Positions 8,749 to 19,057 of a stretch of DNA of 64,000 nucleotides are shown piece after piece. The stretch covers positions 1 to 64,000 of the forward strand of contig WHVA01000328.1 in NCBI GenBank assembly GCA_015179125.1, given 5' to 3'. The notes beneath the pieces were generated by a model. It made no database searches and was not told the DNA's origin. It was given only the letters and a program-made list of their open reading frames with translations. Made by a program: the position numbers and the translations under genes. Origin of the DNA: Gautieria morchelliformis. Lineage: Eukaryota > Basidiomycota > Agaricomycetes > Gomphales > Gomphaceae. Position 1 is the stretch's first letter; the number at the start of each line of letters is the position of its first letter.

Positions 8749-10549
8749 CTTCTGCTCTAGATCGGAAACTTGCTTCAAATATAGGGATGCAAAGCGTCAG
8801 GCTGAGCAGGAGGCCAAGGAGAGGAAGGCTAAGAAGAAAGACAAGGGCAAGAAGAAGCCAGAGCAGGCCAAGCAGGCTGAGCAGGAGGAGGAAGCTAGCC
8901 AGGTGGAATTTGCCGGCAATGCAAGTATCTCTCTTCCAGATCCCACCAGTCCCACAAATGCCCTCATTGTCGAGGCAAGTGCTGACTGGACTGCAGACAC
9001 AGGTGCCTCTTCACATATGACACCTCATCGTCACTGGTTCACCACTTACCAACCCCTTGAAATACCCATTCGTCTTGCAGATGGCCAAACCATCCATTCA
9101 GCGGGGGTTGGATCTGTGAGGTTTAAGCCAGTTGTAAATGGACTACCTAAGCGTCTGCTGGAATTTGAAAGAGTCTTGCATGTCCCCCTTCTGAGAAGTA
9201 ACCTCCTGTCTGTCTTGTATTTAACTCGACATAAACACTTCCATGTGTCTATTGTGGGAGACAAGATGTTGTTCAATCGGCAAGGCAACCTCCTCTTCAC
9301 TGCCACAGTAACTGGAAACAATACAGCCCACTTAGATGGTCTCACACAGCCAATGACAGAATTTGCCGGGCTGATCAGCACATGTCCTCTGGACATAACA
9401 TTATGGCACCGTCGTTTTGGACACTTGAACTTTCCTCATGTCCATCATTTGGTGTCAAAGGAGCTGGTCACTGGTCTGACTATCAAGTCACAGGCAACAC
9501 CAGACCCCATCTGTGAGCCCTGCCTTGCAGGGAAACAACCTCGGGTAGTAAACAAGACAGCAAACTTCCATGCTACTGAACCACTTGTTCTCATCCATTC
9601 TGACCTCCATGGTCCCATGCCTGTAACACAGGATGGTTACCGGTATTGGATTACCTTCATTGATGATGCCACCAGGCTATGGGTGGTCATCAAGCTGAAG
9701 GCAAAGTCAGATGCATTTGATGCATTCAAGCGGTTCAAGGCATATGTGGAGAATGCCACGTCTCAGAAGATAAAGACATTGCGAGATGACAAGGGAGGGG
9801 AGTACATGTCCACAGAATTTGACATGTTCTTAGCTACTGCTGGGATTGCATGCCAGCACACTGTGCGGAATGAACCCCATCAAAATGGGGTAGCAGAGCG
9901 TGTTAACAGGACTCTCCAAGAGCAGGCCATTGCCATGCTCACGGAATCTCACCTTCCAACTTCCTTCTGGAGTTATGCTGTGCCAGCCCTGGTCCATGTG
10001 AGAAATAGGTCCCCCACATCTGCATTGCAGGGAGAAATTCCCTACACTGCGTTTTATGGACATAAACCAGATGTCTCTCATTTACGGGTCTTTGGGTGCA
10101 CAGCATATGTTCATGTCCAGAAGGACAAGCGCAAACCTCTTGGTTCTCATACCGAGAAATGTGTCTTTATTGGGTATCCTGCCGAGTATAAAGGGTGGAT
10201 GTTCTATAATCCTCTGACCAGGAAGGTTATCATCAGCAACACTGCTGAATTTGATGAGCGTATCTTCCCAGGTTTAACAACGCAAACCCACCCACCACTC
10301 CCAGAAGTTCCCCCTCCAGAACCATCTACCACTATTGAAGTGGAGCGACGTCCACCTCAGGTAGAGGTACAGGAAAAGGTGGGAGATGTACTTAATCAGG
10401 TGGGAGCTGTTCCTGCACCTCTCCCAGAGCCTCCAGAAGCTGTCTCTCCTGACCCCAGTGATGGCTTGGATGATTCTCACTCTGACTCAGACTCAGACTC
10501 AGACTCTGAGGGAGTAGCTCCAATGAGACGGTATCCTTTGCGTGAGTGA
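8714..10549 (+). pseudogene. Copia pol, protease-integrase part (unit A)
   Basis: 611 codons. There is a remnant zinc knuckle (CDFCSRSETC, residues 11-20), a K/E-rich stretch, and protease active site DTGAS at 95-99. The integrase zinc-binding part has H232, H236, C267 and C270, and the catalytic core D297 (HSDLHGP), D359 (RDDKGGE) and E395 (NGVAERVNRT). Then come a proline-rich linker and an SDSDSDS run. The frame is offset from gag, so the gag-pol junction is shifted. The end is a TGA after YPLRE, where CGA would give YPLRER and continue into the linker. It would be an intact, recognisable Ty1/Copia polyprotein but for these lesions. Confidence 0.9.
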
Positions 10550-10725
10550 CACCCTCCTGGCAGATGGTGGGAAGCCACCACATATAGAGAGGGAACTCCT
10601 GCTATTGAATCTAGCAGTGAGGAGGAGTCATCTCCAGCACCCTCCCAACCTGCTGATTCTGGAGAAGAATCTCTTTATACTCATGCTCAGACTGATACAG
10701 TGCTCAGTGCACATGATGCCTTTGA

Positions 10726-11967
10726 GTGTGCATTCCAAGCTGCACTCAAGGTCTCTCTGCCCACAGCACCGATCCCAAGTCATTTGCTGAGGCCATGAGA
10801 CGCCCTGATGCAGAATATTGGTTCAAAGCTGCATATGATGAGATCCAAGCTCAGCTTGACAATGGCACCTGGAAGCTTGCCAAACTGCCCCCAGGCAGAA
10901 AGGCAATTGGGAGTCGATGGGTGTTTCTCATCAAGCGAAAAGCCGATGGGTCCATTGATCGCTACAAAGGAAGGTTGGTGGCCAAAGGATATGCCCAGAG
11001 GCCTGGCTTTGACTACATTGAGACGTTTGCACCCACTGCCAAATGGGCTGCATTGTGTGCTGTGCTTGCAATGGCCGCCATTGAAGACATGGAGCTCAAG
11101 AGCATCGATATATCATCTGCATACCTAAACGGAGAACTTGATCAGGAAGTTTACATGGAGCAACCTGAGGGGTTCCACCAGGGTGCTTATTATGATGATT
11201 TCCTCAAGCTTCTCAAAGGTATCTATGGTCTGAAGCAATCTGGGAGAATCTGGCATCAGAAGCTCGATAAAGAGCTGCGGGAGATGGACTTTGTCAAAGT
11301 GAGGTGTGACCATAGCATTTGGGTGTACCAGAAGGGTGATGATAAGGTCATCATCCCAGTCTTTGTGGATGATTTGACCATTGAATCCAAGTCCAAGGAA
11401 GCCATGTGGCGTGTGAAGGATGAGCTGAAGAAGTGTTTTAAACTTAGGGACCTCGGTCCTATGTCTTTCCTCCTTGGAGTTTCCATTGAGAGGGACCGAG
11501 CCAAGCGCACACTCACACTCTCACAGAAGCAGTATACCTTGGACCTTCTGGAGCGATATGGTCATTCTGATTGCAATAGAGTCTTTACTCCTATGGATCC
11601 TGGCTGCAGGCTGTCCAGTGAACAGGCTTGCTCCACACCGGAGGAGGTTGAATTCATGAAAGACAAGCCATATATTCATGCAGTGGGATCCTTGCTTTAT
11701 TTGGCTACTGCAACCCGTCCAGACATAGCATATGTGGTGGGAGTATTGGCCAGATTCAACTCCAATCCTGGCATGGCACACTGGACAGCTGTCAAGCACC
11801 TCTTCAAATACCTGAAGGGCACCCTTGACTACAAGCTGACATACAAGCGGGGCTTGACACAGTCAACCCAGCTGTTTACGTCATACTCAGATGCAGACCA
11901 TGGTGGAGACAAAGACTGTGGAAAATCCACTGGTGCATATGTGGTTAAAATGGGAACTGGAGCCATC
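10726..11967 (+). pseudogene. Copia pol, reverse transcriptase-RNase H part (unit A)
   Basis: From STDPKSFAEAM on, the frame matches Copia RT. It has WKLAKLPPGRKAIGSRWVF, the first catalytic Asp in SIDISSAYLNG (residue 128 from the ATG at 10,726), and the second motif FVDDL (213-217). The beginning of RNase H (SYSDADHGGD) follows near residue 385. A one-base shift near 10,760 separates it from the linker upstream. Coding similarity ends after GTGAI at about 11,967. The missing end of RNase H lies just downstream on the other strand. The open frame itself runs on to 12,036 by chance. Confidence 0.9.
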
Positions 11968-12030
11968 ATAATTAGCAACTGTAAACTTTATTTAGCGCTC
12001 CAGGCGCTAAACAATGCTCAGTGCAAATCA

Positions 12031-12348
12031 TTATAGCATTAGTCCTAGCATTTTCCTGCAGCGTTCAACCTTGACCTTTGTCAACGACTTGGTCAACATG
12101 TCTGCTGGCATCTCATCAGTGGGAATGTGAGCAACTGAGATTTTTCCTTTGGTGACCACATCTCTCAACCAGTAGAAGGGCAAGTCAAGTTGCTTGAGTC
12201 TCCCATGGTGTTCAGGATTCTTAGCAACTTGAACTGCTGACTGGTTATCAATGAAGAGTGTAGAGGAACCTCTAGGTTTCCACCCAAGCTCAGTGAACAA
12301 ATTTCGCAACCAAAGGATCTCTTGGCCTGCCGAGACAGCCGGCGCGCC
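12031..12348 (-). pseudogene. Inverted RNase H tail of Copia pol (unit A)
   Basis: On the - strand the frame reads AVSAGQEILWLRNLFTELGW, then FIDNQSAVQVAKNPEHHGR and IPTDEMPADMLTKSLTKVK, up to GLML and stop. This is the standard C-terminus of Copia RNase H, which should follow GTGAI at 11,967 on the + strand. The segment from about 11,968 to about 12,345 has been turned around inside the element, with some 20-30 residues lost at the junction. All three units carry the same inversion, so it is older than the tandem duplication. Confidence 0.85.
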
Positions 12349-12755
12349 CATCTACTCCTGATTCCATCAGTTTCATCCAACCATCGCCACCTCCTTCTAT
12401 CACATATCCCTCACCAGTATACTTGTCGCCGGTCACTGCCCAGTCCAATTCAGACCTTCTACCACCCGGCTTCGACACCCTACCATCATCTCCTTGCGAC
12501 ACTGCTCATTCAGACAGTCATATATCATTCATACCACTCACACCACAAGTTCGCATTAAGAATCGGTGGCATGCCATGTTCTTATGGGCAACGGGGATTT
12601 TGCGACGGTGGATGAAGACTGATATGCCGAGGGTGGAAGAGGTGACTCCTGCTGTAGACTTGGGAGCTTTAGAAGAGGAGCGGTTTGAGATGCTGCGGAT
12701 GAGGACATTGGAGGAGCTGGAAGTGATTGAGGCGGTGTTCCTTGAAAGGCTGTGA
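12348..12755 (+). CDS. Extra 3' ORF of Copia element, unknown function (unit A)
   Basis: A frame of about 135 codons lies between the pol end and the 3' LTR. It starts with a P/S/T-rich stretch (PSTPDSISF) with no clear start codon in frame before ATG 12,423, and continues to a helical, acidic C-terminus (LRMRTLEELEVIEAVFLERL, stop 12,753-12,755). The C-terminus is conserved in the diverged copy at 4802-4900, again just before an LTR, which argues that it is coding and belongs to the element. It could be a 3' accessory ORF or a captured host fragment. I find no known domain. Confidence 0.5.
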   Translation, partial: PSTPDSISFIQPSPPPSITYPSPVYLSPVTAQSNSDLLPPGFDTLPSSPCDTAHSDSHISFIPLTPQVRIKNRWHAMFLWATGILRRWMKTDMPRVEEVTPAVDLGALEEERFEMLRMRTLEELEVIEAVFLERL

Positions 12756-12791
12756 GGTGTAGGAATGCAGAGCTCTATTATCAGGTGGGAG

Positions 12792-13132
12792 TGTTGAATG
12801 GTGATATTAGAAGCCCTATCCATTCTACATTTCCTCTAATTTTCTTGGTATTTTTCTCTCTAGTAGTTAGTGACTTCTTGTTGACTCTTTGCTTTGTATC
12901 TGCGCTTTTTGGCATGCTTACATAAGCCAAAAAGCGCCAGCTAACAGCTGGGGAGTGTGGGAGAGTGCCCCTTATCTTGTGCACTCACCACACATCCCCA
13001 GGTATGATGTATCTAGCTGTATAATCTGATCTTGTGCACTCACCACACATCCCCAGACCTGCTGGGGTGTTTGTTAGGCTTATCAGGCTTATCAGGCTTG
13101 TTGTAAGGCTCCTATAACTTCGCTTTTTTACA
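12792..13132 (+). repeat. Copia 3' LTR (unit A), 341 bp
   Basis: TGTTGAATGG to CTTTTTTACA, preceded by the polypurine tract AGGTGGGAG. It has the 12-bp perfect stem GCGCTTTTTGGC/GCCAAAAAGCGC and a second hairpin CCCCAGACCTGCTGGGG. Compared with the LTR at 34,723 it carries about 55 extra bases made of a partial duplication (cttgtgcactcaccacacatccccag twice) and a short foreign piece between. Confidence 0.85.
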
Positions 13133-13559
13133 GTACCATAGAGTGTTTCAAGAACGAGTAGATTTGCACTCCACTGGAAGTGGGTATGGAATGATGCATC
13201 TGGAATAGGGACGGGGGAGGTTTCAGTACCCACCTCGATTGTAATGCAGGAAGGGTGTGGGAGCGAAGAGACACATGATCAAGTCTTTGCGGCAAACTAT
13301 ACAGGAAGACTCACAGTGAGTTAATGATGACATTGTACCCACATGACTTTCTAGAAATATGGCCATCCGGGTTTATAATGGTGCCATTCCTTGAAACGTA
13401 CAGGCTGTCTCTGAATTGTTGTACTCAAATAAACTGTAGCAAACAGGTGGGTACCAGCTTCTGCAGTTGTGTCACAAAAGTTGCACAAAATGTGAAGGCA
13501 GGTTTGTGGTGGCCCATGACCATAATCATTAGCTAACACTGTGGATATGATGTCCGACA
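13133..13559. other. Interval with possible coding remnant (unit A)
   Basis: On the - strand, about 13,140-13,270, one frame reads SLPHPSC, then IEVGTETSPVPIPDASFHTH and FQWSANLLVLETLYG, with normal-looking codon composition. It may be the far C-terminal extension of the Helitron protein next to it, but I do not recognise a domain. The rest shows nothing. Confidence 0.35.
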
Positions 13560-14051
13560 GCTCACAGATGACAAATTTGCACCATATCTAGGGAATCTAT
13601 CTGGTGGGATCTTTTTGAAATAAGCAGTCCCAGAGGTTATCCCAGTACTGGTTAAACAATGTTTAGTTTAGCATCTGTGCTTGTAAAGAGTCAAAATTAC
13701 TTGCCAATTTGCCTGACATTGCTGATTGCATTCGGAACTGCAAACGCCAAGGTTTGTCGGCCAAGGAGTATGAGTAGTATACACTCATGAACGTGGAATC
13801 ATATGCACATGACCAGTCTGCACTAGACCACATGCGTGTTTTGATTCGTTCCTCGTTATCTAGAAGTAAATCTGACACGGTAAAGTCCAAGAAACCAGCT
13901 CAATGAAGAACCAGCCTGCTGGCATGCCAGGTAGCTTAACGGGACTGGACGGAAAGTGGACGAGTGCACCTGTTGCATATGTAAGACCTGTTGGACAGAT
14001 CGATGTGAAAATTTTTCAGATAACACCCTGTGTGCACCGTTGGTAATTTTG
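13560..14051 (-). pseudogene. Helitron helicase, C-terminal remnant (unit A)
   Basis: The - strand has FKITNGA at its start, then in another frame GLTYATGALVHFPSSPVKLP and MPAGWFFIELVSW. This matches the part of Helitron PIF1-like helicases after the GxPVxLRxN motif. The final motifs are only hinted at (TLAFAVPNAISNVRQIG). Several frameshifts and stops are present. It continues, in natural order, the segment 14,052-14,716, which is inverted. Confidence 0.6.
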
Positions 14052-14716
14052 AAGTCTGTTGAGCCAACAATTACTGTCAGAAATTGATCATGTGCTTCGC
14101 TACGCAAAGGAAAATTACAATGCGTGGTTTGATGGCATTAGTATTATCTTTGCAGGTGATTTTTTTCAATACCCACCTGTGCAAGGTACACCTTTATATA
14201 CTCCAATTCGCAAATGAGTCAATCTAATCATGAAATCTTACGACAATTAGGAAGACTGGCATGGAAGAGTGTCACTCATATTATAGACTTACATGAACAA
14301 AAGTGTATGTCTGGCGATGCTGAGTATGCAGGTGCTGTTTACAGGTTAAGACACAGACAGTGCAACGAAGGTGATGTGTGGACTTGTTCAATTCCAGATG
14401 CGTCCATTCTGCTCGAAATCTGACTAGGATTGACATGAATGAGCCTGAAAATGTTGACAGTGTAACCCTTGTTCAAACAAACCATTTGCGTAAACTTCTG
14501 AATTCTAAGAAGGCTATTTCAAATACCAGTGTTAAAAATGCAGCTGAGTTGGTGATATGCGCAGCAAATGACACAATGCAAGCATTGCCAGTCCCCTCCG
14601 CATCATGCCTGTCTGCTACAACGTGACTTTTCGAGTGTTCAAAATGAACTACCAGGGTATCTGCCTCTCTACGACGGTATGCCAGTGATTCTTAGAGGTA
14701 GAAATATATCAACGAC
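14052..14716 (+). pseudogene. Inverted middle part of Helitron helicase (unit A)
   Basis: The + strand reads LSQQLLSEIDHVLRYAKENY, then IIFAGDFFQYPPVQG (helicase motif III), RLGRLAWKSV-like sequence, and in shifted frames NEPENVDSVTLVQTNHLRKL and YDGMPVILRGRNIST. The flanking parts of the same protein lie on the - strand. The block ends fall in short inverted repeats, AAGTC at 14,052-14,056 and GACTT at 14,714-14,718. Many stops show that it is dead. Confidence 0.75.
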
Positions 14717-16740
14717 TTTGTCCAGTAAAACAATGTCCACATTCTTCCATTCCTCTCTCAAGGCATGTCTGTTTATAACATCAATTACAACGGAGAAATC
14801 CTTGCCATCATTTCCTAGAAACCGGTTTGACTTGCCCTTCCTTTGGAAATAATACTAATCCCTAGGCTTATGAACAGTCGTACCGTCGATCAAAGCTGCG
14901 GCAGAACCTGTAGGAGCTAAGTACCTGATACAGTGGCCACCACATCTGTACACGTTCATCAAGTTATTAACTGCATGGACAACATGTGTTTTTCCTGTGC
15001 CTTCAGGACCAGTGAGTAAAAGGTGGATCAGGTCGGGAGGTGGTAATGACCATGACGAGTGGGACGGTGGGACATTAATTAATGCTAAGAAGTGTTGCAC
15101 AGTAATACGGTAAGCTATCCATTGTTCGTCATTCAGTTGAAACTCATGACCTACGCACATCATTACACCGTATGAGTCATTGTCGGTTAATGCAGTCATC
15201 TGAAAGGTTTCTGCTGGTACTTCGCGGTTGGTGGTTGAAGTTGAGTTGAACAAGTGGATGTTGTCAGAAAAGGCATCAGGTGAGTCATCCTTCCTTATTG
15301 ACTGTGCACTCAAGTCATTCATATTGCGCCGCTTATTGGATAATAGAAGTTCTTGAGCTTTAACAGCATCAGACCATGCTTTCCTGTTGTGTCGGTTAGG
15401 TGTAAGCTTATCTTCAATGACAGGGATGGGTGACAGACGTGGGGCAGGGTGATCATGTATGCCAAACCAGCCTGTTTGCGCATACATGCACAACTCTGAC
15501 TGGTGTCCAAAGCCAAGTTCAACTGTACATTGTCATCATCTATGGACTGCTGCAGAGCATCGGTATTGAGTCGGGACTGTTTTGTCAGATCAGCTCTTTT
15601 CCTTAGTCTTTCAGTGTCCCGCTCATCCTGGCATTCATGTAACGCATCCCAGTTCCTCATAATACGTAAACTTGCTGGATCGAAATGGAAGTCAGCAAAG
15701 GCATCAGAAATGGTATCATCACGAAGTTGTAGCAGCGAATGCAAAATGCTGAATGGTTTAAAGTGAGCAAGGGCAAATATCTTGTACACATCCCCATCTG
15801 TAGGTCTGGGTATTGAGGATCCAACAACGCATGGCACTAATTCATTTCCACAGCGATGGGTGGACTTGTCTGTATGTTGTACTAGAACATGAGTTTCAGC
15901 AAGCCTGTGGGACCGCTTCAACTCATAACGACATAACACATGCAGGTTAGAATCAGCATCGTAAACTTTAGGTGATTTGGAACTTTTTTCAAGCCTAAAA
16001 CATCTTACAAACTGATAGAAGTTGATATTGGATAGCTTGTCATCTCAATGTAAATAATCAGTAACCTGGTTGGACTTGACTAACTTTCCTTGAGGATCCA
16101 CTTGGACACGCAGGGGTGTATCCTCTATGCAATCGGCCACGGAATCCAAGGAGTCAGACTCGTTGTTGCATTGACACAAGACTACTTCGCAATGGACGGA
16201 AGACAGCAAAAGACCAGACATCATGGGGACTGATATGGAAGACAAGGAATCAGTGTGACCATGTAAGTAATGTACCGCTTGTTGTGCGTGAATTTGTTGC
16301 TGTGTGGTGAACTGAGATAAGCACAGCAACGATGCAGCATCCTTCATAGGTAACTCTGGAGATACAGGCATGGCAGTGACAGTTTTAGACAGGAGGGAAA
16401 GCATCTTATAAGTCTTCACGTCCATTTTTGTGATATAATCTGTGATATAAAACATGGCCGCTTTTGCTGCTTTACCTGACAGGATGCACCTAACGTCATG
16501 GTTATGCCTACAGAATACTACGATGTAAGGATTAAAATAATTGATTATGGGCTCCGGACACATGAGCACAACCGAGTTGGAATTCTTGTCAAAGTATGAC
16601 GCTTCTACGACCTCGTGCGGAAAAAGGAATCTACAGCGATGCTGATTGTTATATTTGTGACATACAGGTCTGCACTTAGGTGTTGAAGCAAAGGCGTCGT
16701 CTGGGGTGATGACATCTGTGGGGTAGATGGGATCAGTTCA
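14717..16740 (-). pseudogene. Helitron Rep C-terminal part and helicase N-terminus (unit A)
   Basis: In order on the - strand: a cysteine-rich piece CRPVCHKYNNQHRC (about 16,674), then INYFNPYIVVFCRHNHDVRC and AAMFYITDYITKMD, typical of the region after the Rep domain in Helitron proteins. A middle region follows (about 15,939-15,500, shifted frame). Then come helicase lead-in NDEQWIAYRI, Walker A GPEGTGKTH (about 15,000), and in another frame VDIVLLD, where Walker B begins. At least three frameshifts are needed. The HUH nuclease and catalytic tyrosines are absent from this fragment. Confidence 0.75.
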
Positions 16741-17200
16741 GGCACATGCTTGTGCAGTGAGTGCTCCCCCTCGAGCGGTGCCATATCAGTAGTAGTGTCA
16801 TCGTTGTCGTTATCTGGGATAGTATAGAGTTTGTTGTCGCTTTCGTCGAATGTAATGTTTCTTGAGATCTGAACGTGCTTTGAAGCTTTATTGTAATATT
16901 TCCAAGCTTTTGCATGTTCAGCTACTCTAACGAATATATGCTCCTCAAGTTTAGCCTGGAGTTAATCCGGCACCATGACCCAGCAGTTCATCCCGAATTC
17001 TTCTAGATGCGCTATATTTGGTTTCTTGCCGAATAGTGCCTGGAACGGTGTTGCATCATCTCCAAGTGCTCGCGTGGGTGATCGATTTTTGATGTAACAC
17101 ACGTAAGCCATGGTCTCAGGCCAAAGTATTTTTGGTAGGTTCTTGGCAAACATTATTGCCTGTGCCTGCTCGAGTAGGGTCGGTTGAGTTGTTCAGTGAC
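16741..17200 (-). pseudogene. Fragment of a second Copia integrase (unit A)
   Basis: The - strand has LLEQAQAIMFAKNLPKILW, IKNRSPTRALGDDATPFQAL and NIAHLEEFGMNCWVMVPD, then after a TAA, HIFVRVAEHAKAWKYYNKAS and VQISRNITFDESDNK. This is the C-terminal integrase and linker of a Ty1/Copia Pol, from a family different from the main element of the unit. It is fused directly to the Helitron remnant near 16,740 and cut off by the LTR-B copy at 17,232. Confidence 0.75.
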
Positions 17201-17231
17201 TCTATTTTGGGCTGGGGAGTATGGGGCTGTG

Positions 17232-17790
17232 TGTCATGACCCGTATATTTCTCTCGCCCCGATGTCACTGTTTCTCATCTCATCATTCCTCTTGCATCTT
17301 CGCCTGAGTTCGCCCAACCCTTCAACCACTCTTCCTCTACGATCGCTCCATTCGCTGTTCGCCCCATTCTCCGAACGTCTATTTGCTGCTCACATCATTC
17401 ACCAGCAGGCACGCCATCACACACGATTGATACCATTTACCCGGCGTGATGGTTCATCACTAGCCCCATCACCTCAATCTAACTCCTTTAGGTGTTCATA
17501 TGGCCAGAATGCATTGGCGGGACGTTCTACCCATAGGTCGTGTGGGATCAACCCAGCAGATGAAGAGTCTGTGCAGGGTGGTGTATATATGGGTCCCAAG
17601 ACGTATTTTCATACATAGGTGCCTTCACCCCCTTTCCTCTCCATTGTTTCATGTTTGCACCCTTCTTTCGTTCTATTGTATGTTTAATCCATCTATCTAT
17701 ATCATGACTGCACACCCCTATCCAACCCTGACTCATGACGGCCTCTTTCCTATTCGCTGTTACTATACGAGTATTCAGTATAAAGTAGTT
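17232..17790 (+). repeat. LTR family B (unit A)
   Basis: It starts TGTCATGACCC and is shared, in inverse orientation, with 44,779-45,635 and in part with 45,636-45,872, 49,795-49,925 and 51,512-51,680. The starts TGTCATGAC coincide in four of these copies, which supports an LTR edge. A TATA-like GTGTATATATGG lies near 17,580. The 3' edge is not clear because no second full copy is available; the limit given is where I stop being sure. Confidence 0.55.
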
Positions 17791-17890
17791 TACATTCGCA
17801 TGTATATTCTTCAGTTCAATTATCATACATCCATCTTGTGCAAACCTGACCTTGCTGTGACTATCGTCTTGAGCCTTCTCCTGTAGATTT

Positions 17891-18166
17891 CTATCTTCGA
17901 CCAGAAGAAGACTTAGGCATCACTGGTGAGTTCTCATACTTCATCTTCGTTACCTTAGCCTTCGAATTATCTTCTGTGCTGTCGGCGAAGGGCTCCAAAG
18001 GAGTGCCTTCGCCGGCAAAAGGATTGTCGCTACTTAGACAACCTTTCTGTGACACCTTGCACGTTACATCGTCAAGTGCCACGGTAGTCCTCTTTTTATG
18101 AGGTTGAGGAATGCATGATCCAACAGCAATAATATCAAACAACAAGACATTGTCATGTTCGGTCAC
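17891..18166 (-). CDS. Unidentified ORF, 91 codons (unit A)
   Basis: The frame runs from ATG 18,166 to a stop at 17,891 and reads LSSDNPFAGEGTPLEPFADS and KAKVTKMKYENSPVMPKSSS toward its end, with balanced amino-acid use. I recognise no family. It could be the C-terminal piece of a larger protein, since the - strand upstream is AT-rich and open only for short distances. It is repeated unchanged at 28,856-29,131. Confidence 0.3.
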   Translation of the reverse strand: MTEHDNVLLFDIIAVGSCIPQPHKKRTTVALDDVTCKVSQKGCLSSDNPFAGEGTPLEPFADSTEDNSKAKVTKMKYENSPVMPKSSSGRR

Positions 18167-18560
18167 TGTATATGTGTTGGTGTCTGTTGATATATGTAAG
18201 AGTTTCTTTCTTATCTATACTTCGTTGACATACCTTTTTCATGGCCTTGTTTGATAGGAGGTTATTCATAAAGTCTATGTACTACGAGATAAGAACCTAT
18301 ATATCATATATTTCAAAACTACTATTTATAATATATAAGAATATTATTATATTAGATTTATAGAGCAACACTAATACATATAAAACTTCTATATGGGTAT
18401 GTTCATCTTAGTTGAAAAGATAGATTAGAATATTATAGTAAGAGACTTAAGATTGATAGACACTTAGAATAGCTAAAAAGAGTATATAGAATATAGAATA
18501 TATGGCAGGGTATAGTACTAATTATATAATAACACCAATATGGATTATATTAAAAAGACA
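18167..18560. other. AT-rich block (unit A)
   Basis: About 390 bp made largely of A and T with many TATA/ATAT runs and no open frame of note. It separates the unidentified ORF from the hairpins and the Copia gag. It is repeated at about 29,132-29,526. Confidence 0.6.
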
Positions 18561-18655
18561 AAAGTGGCAAGGTATAAGGACCCTTCATCTGGATCTGATA
18601 ACTTACCAGCATCTAAGGATAACGGCATGACCCAATTTAACCCAAGTGGAGCGCT

Positions 18656-18760
18656 GACAGGTTCTTCAGAAGAACCTGTCAATGTTGAGACCAAGTGCCA
18701 AGTTCAATGAGTCAGAAGACCTTCTTCTGACTCATTGAAATTGGCACTTGGTCTCAACAT
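18656..18760. repeat. Pair of strong hairpins
   Basis: 18,656-18,680 is a perfect stem of 12 bp (GACAGGTTCTTC/GAAGAACCTGTC) around one A. One base later, 18,682-18,718 and 18,724-18,760 form a 37-bp stem with a single mismatch and a 5-nt loop (arm starts ATGTTGAGACCAAGTGCCAA). No coding role is visible. Such a stem, if transcribed, would be a double-stranded RNA source. Confidence 0.85.
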
Positions 18761-19057
18761 CAATGAAGATCTTGCGCTCTATCTTCAATGCAATTGTAAC
18801 AAAGTACCTATGGCTGTGGAGATCACACTGGAGTATATTTTAGAGGTGAGTTCCCTCTGTTGAACGGTCTTCTAGCAACTGAGAGCGTTATCAGAATTCT
18901 GAGGCAGAATTTGCAATAGCGTATGATAACAATATCTGGTATGGCTGAAAGTGAGTACAACATCTATAGAAATTTATGTTCTATCATATTTTCTTTAATT
19001 AGAGTGACTCTGCATGTGAAGATTTCTTCAGTGAGATTCGGAAAACTCAACCACGTC

